Part shown: positions 15,467 to 23,271 of the stretch, in pieces | Layout of the letters: each line of letters opens with the position of its first letter | How positions within the stretch are numbered: the stretch's first letter is position 1 | From: Paenibacillus darwinianus | Lineage (GTDB): Bacteria > Bacillota > Bacilli > Paenibacillales > Paenibacillaceae | Reading direction: 5' to 3' | Assembly: GCF_000598065.1 (NCBI RefSeq) | Contig: NZ_KK082142.1 | Location: 1,069-36,847 of the forward strand | Length of the DNA stretch: 35,779 nucleotides | The notes under the pieces: model-generated | Databases searched by the model: none | The model's input: only the letters and a program-made list of their open reading frames with translations | Told to the model about the DNA's origin: nothing | Made by a program: the position numbers and the translations under genes

Positions 15467-16912
15467 ATGCATTTACGAGACGCTTTGAACGCACTGTTAC
15501 TCAACAGCGATTCCATTAATGATCTTGTGTTTTCAGGCATTCAATTTCATTCAGGCAAAGTAAACAAAGGTGACTTATTTGTGGCTATTCCCGGTTTGGC
15601 GACTGACGGTCATGATTATATCGAGGATGCGATTCATTCCGGAGCGGCCGCCGTGGTCGGTGAAAAGGATTTGCACGGGCTGCCGGTTCCTTATTTCCGT
15701 GTATCCAATGCGCGGCTTGCGCTGGCCCGGTTAGCCAATGCGTTCTATGATCAGCCGTCCGGGCGGCACACGATGATCGGTATTACGGGGACCAACGGCA
15801 AGACGACGACCTCGTATTTACTGCGCTACATACTTGAATCGGCCGGGATAACCTGTACGCTTATCGGTACCGTCGGCCATCGAATCAACGGCGTCGACAT
15901 GCCCTCGACGCAGACGACACCCGATGCGCTGCAGCTGCAGCAGTGGTTGAACCAGAGCAGGGATCAGGCAGTCATCATGGAGGTCTCTTCCCACGGCATC
16001 GATCAGGATCGCGTCGGCGCCACCAAGTTCGACTATGCGGTATTTACCAACCTTAGCTACGATCACCTGAACTACCACAAGACAATGGGCGAATACTTCC
16101 AGACGAAGGCGCGATTGTTCGGCCTGCTGAAGGAACAGGGCGAGGCGGTTATCAACAGCGGATGCGAATGGGGGGCCCGTCTAATCGATCAGCTGACGAC
16201 GCTCGAGAAGAACGTTCATACTTTCGGTGAAAGCATTCGGGATGACGTGGAGTTCGTGCGGGTGATAAGCGAATTTCCTTTTAGGTTCGTTATCCGGGAA
16301 GGCAGCGAACACCATGAAATCGCCATGCCCATTCCCGGTGTATACAATGCGTGGAATGCCGCGGCCGCCTGGTTGACCGCCCGCAGAATTGGAGTAGACG
16401 CATCTGTGATTAAAGAAGCCATCGCAACTTTCCCCGGTGTAGCCGGACGGTTTGAAATTTACCGGCATCCCGCAGGCGCCCGGTTTGTAGTCGATTACGC
16501 CCATACCCCTGACGGGTTTCAGCAGTTTCTACGGACCTTACATTCTCTTAAGCCGAAAAGAATTATTCATGTATTCGGTTTCCGCGGTAACGGAGATCCG
16601 TCCAAACGGGGGCTGATGCTGGAGATTTCGCAAGCGTGGAGCGACTTAATCATTTTGACCCTGGACAATCTATCGGGCATGGACGGCAATCTGCTGCTGG
16701 AGGAAACGGCCAAGCTGGCCGATCGGTACGGCGGGGAACGCATTGTGGTGATTAAGGATCGGACGAAAGCGATCGAGTATGCTTGGCAAGAGGCAGGCCC
16801 GGATGATTGGGTTGCGGTTACCGGAAAAGGACATGAAACTTACGACCAGAGCTTTGCGTTCCCGTCCGTTACGGACAGGGAAACGATCCAGTACCTAAGT
16901 AACCGCTCCTAA
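15467..16912 (+). CDS. MurE-like Mur ligase (UDP-MurNAc-dipeptide amino acid ligase paralogue)
   Basis: A 481-residue ATP-dependent Mur ligase, with the MurE three-domain layout. The P-loop is GTNGKTT (108-114), and EVSSHG (172-177), TNLSYDHLNYH and the presumed carbamylated Lys214 (FQTKARLF) follow. A C-terminal domain begins near residue 330. MurE adds the third residue, meso-diaminopimelate or L-lysine, to UDP-MurNAc-L-Ala-D-Glu. The specificity loop that reads DNPR in mDAP enzymes is D400-N-L-S-G-M here, with neither the Pro nor the Arg that clasps mDAP. The usual GCGGDRD...KRP region is FGFRGNGDPSKRG. The gene sits far from any division cluster, so it is probably a second MurE with another substrate. 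AAAGGAG lies 6 bases before the ATG; TTG 15461 is an unlikely alternative. Confidence 0.85.
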   Translation: MHLRDALNALLLNSDSINDLVFSGIQFHSGKVNKGDLFVAIPGLATDGHDYIEDAIHSGAAAVVGEKDLHGLPVPYFRVSNARLALARLANAFYDQPSGRHTMIGITGTNGKTTTSYLLRYILESAGITCTLIGTVGHRINGVDMPSTQTTPDALQLQQWLNQSRDQAVIMEVSSHGIDQDRVGATKFDYAVFTNLSYDHLNYHKTMGEYFQTKARLFGLLKEQGEAVINSGCEWGARLIDQLTTLEKNVHTFGESIRDDVEFVRVISEFPFRFVIREGSEHHEIAMPIPGVYNAWNAAAAWLTARRIGVDASVIKEAIATFPGVAGRFEIYRHPAGARFVVDYAHTPDGFQQFLRTLHSLKPKRIIHVFGFRGNGDPSKRGLMLEISQAWSDLIILTLDNLSGMDGNLLLEETAKLADRYGGERIVVIKDRTKAIEYAWQEAGPDDWVAVTGKGHETYDQSFAFPSVTDRETIQYLSNRS

Positions 16913-16929
16913 TTTTGGGCCGCGCTGAA

Positions 16930-16958
16930 GATGCCGTTGCCCGACGGTGTCTTTATTT
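16930..16958 (+). terminator. Possible murE-like gene terminator
   Basis: GATGCCGT (16930-16937) and ACGGTGTC (16944-16951) pair over 8 positions, two as G-U, with a 6-base loop, followed by TTTATTT. It overlaps the next promoter's -35 box. Confidence 0.5.
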
Positions 16959-16977
16959 GTATACTACAAGTTGTAGT
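16937..16977 (+). promoter_or_regulatory. ccdA operon promoter with BlaI-like palindromic operator
   Basis: TTGCCC (16937-16942), a 17-base spacer and TATACT (16960-16965). The 15-bp perfect palindrome ACTACAAGTTGTAGT (16963-16977) covers the end of the -10 box and the start site, the position of a classical repressor site. Its TACA/TGTA half-sites are those of BlaI/MecI/CopY repressors, and a blaI gene lies 2.5 kb upstream. The transcript then has a perfect 7-bp hairpin (16983-16999) before the ccdA ribosome binding site. Confidence 0.75.
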
Positions 16978-17037
16978 GTGTTATGCGGTTTCACCGCATC
17001 GTATGCGCTACGAGCAAACTGAATAAGGAGCAACGAT

Positions 17038-17751
17038 ATGAACGCTGCCGATCTAACGTTATGGATTGTATTCGGAGCGGGGTTTTTATCTTTTATTTCC
17101 CCCTGCTGCCTTCCGCTGTACCCATCTTATTTATCCTATATCACTGGGGTTTCGGTGAAAGATTTGAAGGAAGGGAGGGGGTTGTTTCAGAAACAGGCTC
17201 TTCTGCATACGCTATTTTTTATTCTCGGATTTTCAATCATTTTTTTTGCATTGGGTTTATCGGCAAGTCTGGTCGGCAATTTATTTTCCGATAACCAGGA
17301 TTTGATCCGCCAAATAGGCGGTATCATGGTTGCGCTCTTCGGGTTGGTCATGCTCGGCGTATTTACGCCCAAGCTGCTAATGAAGGACGTACGGTTCGAA
17401 TGGAAGCAGAAGCCTATGGGTTATCTCGGTTCCGTTATGGTGGGCATCACCTATGCGGCAGGGTGGACGCCATGCGTCGGACCGATCTTGGCCGCAGTAT
17501 TGACCTTGGGCGTCAGCAACCCGAGCCAGGCACTCGTCTACACATTGGCTTACACGATCGGATTTGCCATTCCATTTTTCGTGATGGCTTTTTTTATCGG
17601 GAAAATGCGGTGGCTGCTCAAATATTCGAATATCCTCATGAAAGTGGGCGGCGCGTTAATGATTGTGACCGGCTTCCTGCTGTATACGGACAAAATGACG
17701 GATATCACGATTTATTTTATCAGACTTTACGGCGGGTTCACGGGATTCTGA
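17038..17751 (+). CDS. ccdA: CcdA-type thiol-reductant transporter
   Basis: A 237-residue membrane protein with about six helices. It is the short DsbD-like form that carries electrons from cytoplasmic thioredoxin to outward-facing redoxins. The redox cysteines are in ISPCCLPLYPS (Cys23 and adjacent Cys24) and GWTPCVGP (Cys146), as in CcdA. AAGGAG lies 8 bases before the ATG. It is first in an operon with a second CcdA-like gene (12-base gap) and a TlpA-like redoxin fused to a peptidase, which is its probable electron acceptor. No cytochrome c maturation genes are nearby. Confidence 0.93.
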   Translation: MNAADLTLWIVFGAGFLSFISPCCLPLYPSYLSYITGVSVKDLKEGRGLFQKQALLHTLFFILGFSIIFFALGLSASLVGNLFSDNQDLIRQIGGIMVALFGLVMLGVFTPKLLMKDVRFEWKQKPMGYLGSVMVGITYAAGWTPCVGPILAAVLTLGVSNPSQALVYTLAYTIGFAIPFFVMAFFIGKMRWLLKYSNILMKVGGALMIVTGFLLYTDKMTDITIYFIRLYGGFTGF

Positions 17752-17763
17752 GGGGGGATGGCT

Positions 17764-18504
17764 ATGTACACCATATTAAGTGAAATCAGTTCCTTCTTAA
17801 GCGGGCCCTTTCTGGAAGCCGCCGACTCCAATACGGCTGTATTGGCTGCGTTGTTTCTTGGATTCATCGGCTCGGTAGCTCCCTGTCAGATTTCAGCTAA
17901 TGTCGCCGCTATCACCTTTTTTGGAAACCGTCACATCCAATCGAGGCTGTCTTGGGCTGAAGCGGGTATGTATATTTTAGGCAAGGTGGTTTTGTTCAGC
18001 CTGTTCGGTGTTTTATTCTGGTTTTTCGGGCAGCAAATTTCACGGGACTTTATTCCGTTATTCGAGTCGGCAAGGAAGCTGCTGGGCCCCTTGCTGGTAT
18101 TCATCGGCTTGTTTTTACTCGGGTGGATCCGGCTGCCTTTTCAATGGGGTGCGCGAATATCGGGGCGATTGCAGGCAGTCGCTGCCCGAGCGGGAGGCAA
18201 AGGCGGAGCCTTTTTGATGGGAGTCGCCTTCTCGATCGGATTTTGCCCGACCATGTTTATCCTGTTCTTCGGATCGCTCATGCCGTTGACGCTGCAATCC
18301 TCGTATGGCGTCCTGCTGCCGCCCGTCTTCGCTGCGGGAACGGCAATGCCTTTCCTGCTCATTGCGGGACTGGCTGTCGGGTTCGGCCTCGACCGGGTGT
18401 TTATGAAGCGGGCAAAGCATTGGGGAGGATGGGTACAGAAGCTGTCGGGCGTGTTCTTCCTGCTGCTCGGCATCAGCGATACGTTAACTTATTGGACGAT
18501 TTAA
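17764..18504 (+). CDS. Second CcdA/DsbD-like membrane protein
   Basis: A 246-residue membrane protein of the CcdA/DsbD-beta and SafE/UreH-like superfamily, with six or so helices. Conserved cysteines lie in GSVAPCQISANVAAI (Cys41) and IGFCPTMFILFFG (Cys161), one per half, as in CcdA, but each motif has diverged from the canonical SPC...P and TPC..P. ATG 17764 is chosen because the G-run GAGGGGGG lies 6 bases upstream; ATG 17758 touches that run directly. It sits between ccdA and the redoxin-peptidase gene with 12- and 19-base gaps. A second, parallel electron or metal carrier in the same pathway is the simplest reading. Confidence 0.85.
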   Translation: MYTILSEISSFLSGPFLEAADSNTAVLAALFLGFIGSVAPCQISANVAAITFFGNRHIQSRLSWAEAGMYILGKVVLFSLFGVLFWFFGQQISRDFIPLFESARKLLGPLLVFIGLFLLGWIRLPFQWGARISGRLQAVAARAGGKGGAFLMGVAFSIGFCPTMFILFFGSLMPLTLQSSYGVLLPPVFAAGTAMPFLLIAGLAVGFGLDRVFMKRAKHWGGWVQKLSGVFFLLLGISDTLTYWTI

Positions 18505-18523
18505 AAGGAATGAGGGAATCGGT

Positions 18524-19888
18524 ATGAAAAAGCTTTTACTGGCATTCGGCGCGGTGGCGGTGATCGCCATGATCGTCGTTTACCAGCTGCGTTCCTTTGA
18601 AGAGTCGAAGCAATCAAATTCGGATCCGCGCGCCGCTACAGGTGAAGAGCTGCCGAAAATCGGCTATTCCGCTCCGAAATTTTCGCTCCCCGGGTTGGAT
18701 GGAGACACCTACATCATGCCGAACGCCAACGGGAGACCGGTTCTGCTCAATTTCTGGGCATCCTGGTGTGAGCCATGCAAGCAGGAGGCGCCCGAGCTCG
18801 TTAAGCTTTATGAGACCTACAAAGGAAAAATGGACATCTACGCGATTAATGTCACCGCAAGCGATACGGTAGAGGGAGCCAGAGCCTTCGTCCAGGAATA
18901 CGGTTTCGAGTTTCCTGTGTTAATGGACAAAACAGCGGAAGTAGCGAAAAAGTACGGCATCCGGCCGATCCCCACGACTTTCTTTGTGAACAGTGAAGGG
19001 GTGATCGTGGATAAAGTGATCGGTCCCCTAAATCTAAAATCGATGGAGAGCAAGTTCACGGATTTGCTGAAAAATGGCGGAAGCCAGCAGGCCGCGGCCA
19101 TGAAGGTCGACCAAGCCCCCGAAGGTGCTGACGCCTTTACCGTCTATCAGAACGGGCGCTACATATCGGACTTTAACCGTTTTAATGCTGCTGTGAGGTA
19201 TGCCAAAGGCTTCACGGACACAACCATATATTTTCAGCAATACGATACGCCCGTATGGGAGAATACCGCATTGCCCGCCCAAGCCGGTCTCATCGATGCA
19301 CCGTTAATCGCCCAGATGCCCGAGCTTGCGCGGGGCTGCGAAGTAACGAGCCTGGCGATGCTATTGCGGGTCGCGGGTGTGGATGGCGCGGACAAGATGA
19401 AGCTGGCCGAAGAGATAAAAAAAGATCCGACGCCATACCGCAAAAAGAACGGCGTTGTCTACTACGGTAATCCTTATGACGGCTTCATCGGTGACATATA
19501 TACGATCGATAAGCCGGGATACGGCGTATACCATGGACCGGTTAAGGAGTTGGCTGAAAGTTATCTCCCGGGCCAAATCATCGATATGACCGGAAGCGAG
19601 CTGCAGGACATCCTCTATTCTCTCAATCGTGGTGCTCCGGTATGGATCATTACGAATACGTGGTTTTCACGTGTGCCTGACTCGCAGTTCCAGACGTGGG
19701 AAACGCCTTCGGGTCAAGTGAAAATTACATATAGAGAGCATTCGGTTCTGATTACCGGCTATGATGAGAAATACATCTATTTTAACGATCCTCTTGCAAA
19801 TGTTAAAAACAGAAAGATATTAATCGATTCCTTCAAGCAGGCCTATGATCAGATGGGCAAACAGGCAATCACCTATATGAAAGCATGA
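18524..19888 (+). CDS. TlpA-like redoxin fused to a C39-like cysteine peptidase
   Basis: A 454-residue two-domain protein. An N-terminal anchor (about residues 3-21) puts it on the outer membrane face. A TlpA/ResA-type thioredoxin domain follows (about 45-190) with active site WCEPC (Cys82, Cys85) and the cis-Pro segment RPIPTTFF. After a linker and a small YvpB-like motif (VYQNGRYI, AVRYAKGF), the C-terminal half (about 260-454) resembles the C39-like peptidase family (YvpB type). It carries Cys272 (RGCEVTSLAMLL), His406 (REHSVLITGY) and Asp422 (YFNDP) as a Cys/His/Asp triad. The redoxin probably receives electrons from CcdA and may keep the peptidase cysteine reduced. No precursor peptide or ABC exporter is nearby, so bacteriocin processing is unlikely. 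Confidence 0.9.
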   Translation: MKKLLLAFGAVAVIAMIVVYQLRSFEESKQSNSDPRAATGEELPKIGYSAPKFSLPGLDGDTYIMPNANGRPVLLNFWASWCEPCKQEAPELVKLYETYKGKMDIYAINVTASDTVEGARAFVQEYGFEFPVLMDKTAEVAKKYGIRPIPTTFFVNSEGVIVDKVIGPLNLKSMESKFTDLLKNGGSQQAAAMKVDQAPEGADAFTVYQNGRYISDFNRFNAAVRYAKGFTDTTIYFQQYDTPVWENTALPAQAGLIDAPLIAQMPELARGCEVTSLAMLLRVAGVDGADKMKLAEEIKKDPTPYRKKNGVVYYGNPYDGFIGDIYTIDKPGYGVYHGPVKELAESYLPGQIIDMTGSELQDILYSLNRGAPVWIITNTWFSRVPDSQFQTWETPSGQVKITYREHSVLITGYDEKYIYFNDPLANVKNRKILIDSFKQAYDQMGKQAITYMKA

Positions 19889-19968
19889 AGGAAGCCATTT
19901 TTAACCCATTCTTCACGAATTCCACAAAAACGATTGCTAGACTGTAATAAAGTCATGTTTTAAAGGAG

Positions 19969-19982
19969 ATTTGTATACAAAT
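19969..19982. repeat. 14-bp perfect palindrome between asnB SD and start
   Basis: ATTTGTATACAAAT lies exactly between AAAGGAG (19962-19968) and the asnB ATG (19983). It forces an unusually long 14-base spacing. It could be a repressor operator or a small RNA hairpin that brings the SD near the start codon. Confidence 0.7.
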
Positions 19983-21881
19983 ATGTGCGGATTCGTCACC
20001 GTCTACAACAAAAATCAGGCACTCGTCTCATCGGATATATTGCAAAGAATGACCGATATCATCGCTCACCGCGGTCCGGACGACCAGGGCATCTATGTCA
20101 ACGATCATGTGGGACTCGGATTCAGGAGATTGAGCATTATCGATATAGAGAATGGCGCACAGCCGCTCGGTAACGAAACGCAGGATGTGTGGCTCGTATT
20201 TAACGGAGAGATCTACAACTACCGGGAATTGCGGGAATGGTTAACCGCCAAAGGGCATCAGTTCCGCACGCAGTCGGACACGGAAGTCATCCTTCGGCTG
20301 TACGAGGAAACAGGGACGGATTGTCCGAACTATTTGCGCGGTATGTTCGGTTTTACGATATGGGACAAGAAGCGTCAGCTGCTGTTTGCCGCCCGCGATC
20401 CGTTTGGCGTCAAACCGGTCTATTACAGCGAGACGCCTTACGGATATATGATTGGCTCGGAAATCAAATCGTTGTTCGCTTCCGGGAAATTGGATCGGGA
20501 AGTAAACGAAGACGCGCTGTATCATTATTTGACGTTTCAATATGTGCCTGAGCCGGCTACGATGTTCCAATCGGTAAGCAAGCTCGGGGCCGGCCATTAT
20601 ATGATGATCAAAGACGACAAGATGACAATCAAACCCTATTACAGCGTGCAATTTAACCCGGACGAAACCCGGTCTTTCTCCGATCTGGCCGAAGAGGCGA
20701 GGGTCGTTCTGGCCGAATCGGTCGGGCTGCACCGCAACTCCGATGTGCCGAGAGGCGCTTTTCTGTCGGGAGGCATCGATTCGAGCAGCCTTGTCGGCCT
20801 GCTGCACCGTCTCGAGCCTACCAAAACGTTCTCCGTCGGCTTTGACATGCCGGGTTACAGCGAACTGGATGAGGCCAGAAAAACGGCGGCTTATTTGGGA
20901 ACCGAACATCATGAGATACGCATCAGCGCGCAGGAATATATGGATGTGCTTCCCGCGCTGGTCTGGCATATGGACGAGCCCGTGGCCGATCCTTCCGCCG
21001 TCGGACTGTACTTTGTCTCCAAGCTTGCAAGCCAGCATGTGAAGGTCGTTTTCTCGGGTGAGGGAGCCGATGAGTTTTTTGGGGGCTATAACATATACCG
21101 GGAACCGCATTCTCTGCGCATGCTGCAGCAGCTGCCGGACGGACTGCGGAAAATGACCGGGTTTTTGGCGGAGCTTATGCCTGCGGGCATGAAGGGCAGA
21201 AGCTTTTTGCAGAGAGGCAGCCAGACGCTTCAGGAACGTTTTTACGGAAATGCCAAAATTTTCGCCGATCCAGAAAAGAAAGACGTATTGTCCGCTTCCT
21301 TCCTCGCAGACGGGTTCTACCGGCCGACTCAAGCTGTGACCGCCCCGCTGTATCAGAAAGCCGAAGCTTACGACGACGTGACCAAAATGCAATATATCGA
21401 CATCCATACTTGGCTGCGCGGCAACATCCTGATGAAAGCCGATAAAATGTCGATGGCGAATTCGCTGGAGCTGCGCGTACCGTTCGTCGATAAGGAAGTG
21501 TTCAAATTTGCGGCCGCGATCCCGACGAAATACAGGGTGACCCCGGAGGCGACCAAGGTGCTGCTGCGGGAAGCTATGAAGGATGTTGTGCCTCCGGATG
21601 TTCAAAATCGGAAAAAGCTCGGTTTCCCCGTCCCGACAAGGGTCTGGTTGAGAAACGAATGGTACGTCTGGGCGAAAGAGCTCATTCATACGGCCGATGT
21701 CGGGAAATGGATAAACAAATCTTATGCGCTTCGCCTGCTGGAGCTGCACAAAGAGGGTAAAACCGATGCAAGCCGAAAATTATGGACGCTTCTCGTCTTC
21801 ATGCTCTGGCATCAGATTTATATTGAGGAAAGCTTGCCGTCAGCCTGGAAAGGCTCGCGCATGACGGCCGCCTCTATGTGA
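19983..21881 (+). CDS. asnB: Glutamine-hydrolysing asparagine synthase / amidotransferase AsnB
   Basis: This 632-residue enzyme matches B. subtilis AsnB in length and layout. The N-terminal class II glutaminase domain starts at Met-Cys-Gly-Phe, where Cys2 becomes the nucleophile after Met removal; this fixes the start at 19983 rather than TTG 19971. The synthetase domain has the PP-loop LSGGIDSS (261-268), then SGEGADEFFGGYNIYREP and KKLGFPVP. In B. subtilis AsnB is needed to amidate meso-diaminopimelate of peptidoglycan, so either asparagine or wall amidation may be its job here. The neighbouring wall genes favour the latter, as inference. The stop overlaps the convergent kinase gene by 8 bases. 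Confidence 0.93.
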   Translation: MCGFVTVYNKNQALVSSDILQRMTDIIAHRGPDDQGIYVNDHVGLGFRRLSIIDIENGAQPLGNETQDVWLVFNGEIYNYRELREWLTAKGHQFRTQSDTEVILRLYEETGTDCPNYLRGMFGFTIWDKKRQLLFAARDPFGVKPVYYSETPYGYMIGSEIKSLFASGKLDREVNEDALYHYLTFQYVPEPATMFQSVSKLGAGHYMMIKDDKMTIKPYYSVQFNPDETRSFSDLAEEARVVLAESVGLHRNSDVPRGAFLSGGIDSSSLVGLLHRLEPTKTFSVGFDMPGYSELDEARKTAAYLGTEHHEIRISAQEYMDVLPALVWHMDEPVADPSAVGLYFVSKLASQHVKVVFSGEGADEFFGGYNIYREPHSLRMLQQLPDGLRKMTGFLAELMPAGMKGRSFLQRGSQTLQERFYGNAKIFADPEKKDVLSASFLADGFYRPTQAVTAPLYQKAEAYDDVTKMQYIDIHTWLRGNILMKADKMSMANSLELRVPFVDKEVFKFAAAIPTKYRVTPEATKVLLREAMKDVVPPDVQNRKKLGFPVPTRVWLRNEWYVWAKELIHTADVGKWINKSYALRLLELHKEGKTDASRKLWTLLVFMLWHQIYIEESLPSAWKGSRMTAASM

Positions 21882-23271
21882 TTTTTGCCAGCTTGATGCG
21901 AAAGGTAGTGCCGGCGCCTTCGCGGCTTGTCACGCTTATTTCGCCCTGGTGCAAGTTGATGATTTCTTTGCTGATCGCCAGACCCAATCCCGCCCCGCCT
22001 GTTGTGCGGGAGCGGGATTTATCAACCCGGTACAAACGTTCCCAGATATGGGGCAGGTCTTTCTCGGGGATGCCGGAGCCTGTGTCCGTTACCTCGATTA
22101 TGCAGCAATCCTCGCGGGCAAAGGTGGCAATGTGAATCGCGCCTTTCTCCGGCGTATACTTTCTGGCATTCTCAAGCAAATTGATGATCACCTGCTGCAG
22201 CCGACGCTCGTCACCCATCACATACAAAGAAACGGGAGAGGGATCGTATTTCAAATCGATCCCGGTCTCCTTTATGGAATCGGACATGAGGTCGAGCGCG
22301 TTTAAAATCACTTTTTCGATTGAGGTGCGTTTGAACTCGAACGAAAAAGCGCCTTGCTCGAGATTGGCGAGTTCAAACAGATCCTGCACCAGCCTCTGGA
22401 GCTGAATGCTTTGCGAATACAGCAGTGTCAAATACCGTTTCTTGTCTTCTTCCTTTGCGACGACATCGTTGGCCAGCACTTCCGAGTAGCCCTTTATATA
22501 GGTTAAAGGCGTGCGCAGCTCGTGCGAGATGTCGGCCAGAAATTGATTTCGCTGATGCTTGTAATACTGAATATTTTCGGACATTTGATTGATGGAGCGG
22601 GATAGCTGGGCGATCTCATCCGTTCCGCTTGGGATCAGCTCCCAATCATGTTTTCCCTCCGAGATTCGTTGAGTCATGCGAATAATGCGCAGGAGCGGTT
22701 TCACAACAAGGTTGGACGTCACGAAGATCAAGGCCGCGCTGATCAAGACGGCAATTGCCGCAACGGACAAATTCGTGACGCCTAACGCCGTGACGGCATT
22801 TCGCATCGGTTCGGTCGGGGTCAGCATGATCACTTTGCCGACCACCTGTGAACCGGAAAGGATGGAGGATTGCGTAATGAAATAATACTCATTTTTCCAA
22901 TCCGATGCGACCACCGATCCGTGCTCCAGGCTGCCGTGCGTAATGATCTTATCCAAATTTTCGGGAGAGAGTCGGGCGAGGTTATCGGAAGCGCCCAGCC
23001 TGTTTCCCGATGCATCCAGAATCAGAAGCAGATTATTCGTCAAGCTCTCCATACCCAGCACATGCGAAATAGTCGTTTTCTCAAAATGGTCGCTGAGCAA
23101 GGCCGAATAGTTGCTGCTGCGCTGCAGCAATCCTTGAATGCGATCATTCGTGTGGAATCGGACAAACAGCATATAAAGCGTGGAATGGATGGCAATAACG
23201 AGCAGCAGGAAAATGATCATAACGAGGCTGCCGAGCTTTACCGACACGCTATTTATCTTTGGCATTTTCAT
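21874..23271 (-). CDS. Membrane sensor histidine kinase
   Basis: A 465-residue HisKA-type kinase. Helices lie near residues 15-36 and 165-187, flanking an extracellular sensor of about 130 residues. A HAMP linker follows, then the phosphorylated His250 in SHELRTP, the N-box NLLENARKYTP (364-374), G1 DTGSG (396-400) and G2 GGAGLGL (425-431). The architecture is that of PhoR/ResE-type kinases; the stimulus cannot be told from sequence. It overlaps the response-regulator gene by 23 bases, so the two are translated together. Its end overlaps asnB by 8 bases with no terminator between. Confidence 0.93.
   Translation of the reverse strand: MKMPKINSVSVKLGSLVMIIFLLLVIAIHSTLYMLFVRFHTNDRIQGLLQRSSNYSALLSDHFEKTTISHVLGMESLTNNLLLILDASGNRLGASDNLARLSPENLDKIITHGSLEHGSVVASDWKNEYYFITQSSILSGSQVVGKVIMLTPTEPMRNAVTALGVTNLSVAAIAVLISAALIFVTSNLVVKPLLRIIRMTQRISEGKHDWELIPSGTDEIAQLSRSINQMSENIQYYKHQRNQFLADISHELRTPLTYIKGYSEVLANDVVAKEEDKKRYLTLLYSQSIQLQRLVQDLFELANLEQGAFSFEFKRTSIEKVILNALDLMSDSIKETGIDLKYDPSPVSLYVMGDERRLQQVIINLLENARKYTPEKGAIHIATFAREDCCIIEVTDTGSGIPEKDLPHIWERLYRVDKSRSRTTGGAGLGLAISKEIINLHQGEISVTSREGAGTTFRIKLAKIT

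Noticed and set aside
18524-19888. Bacteriocin maturation peptidase (C39 of ABC exporters)
   Set aside because: The peptidase half is the stand-alone YvpB-like type, fused to a redoxin and not to an ABC transporter, and no double-glycine leader peptide was seen nearby.
20241-21749. 502-codon minus-strand open frame opposite asnB
   Set aside because: Antisense shadow of asnB; the composition is His/Arg-rich, with no recognisable domain.
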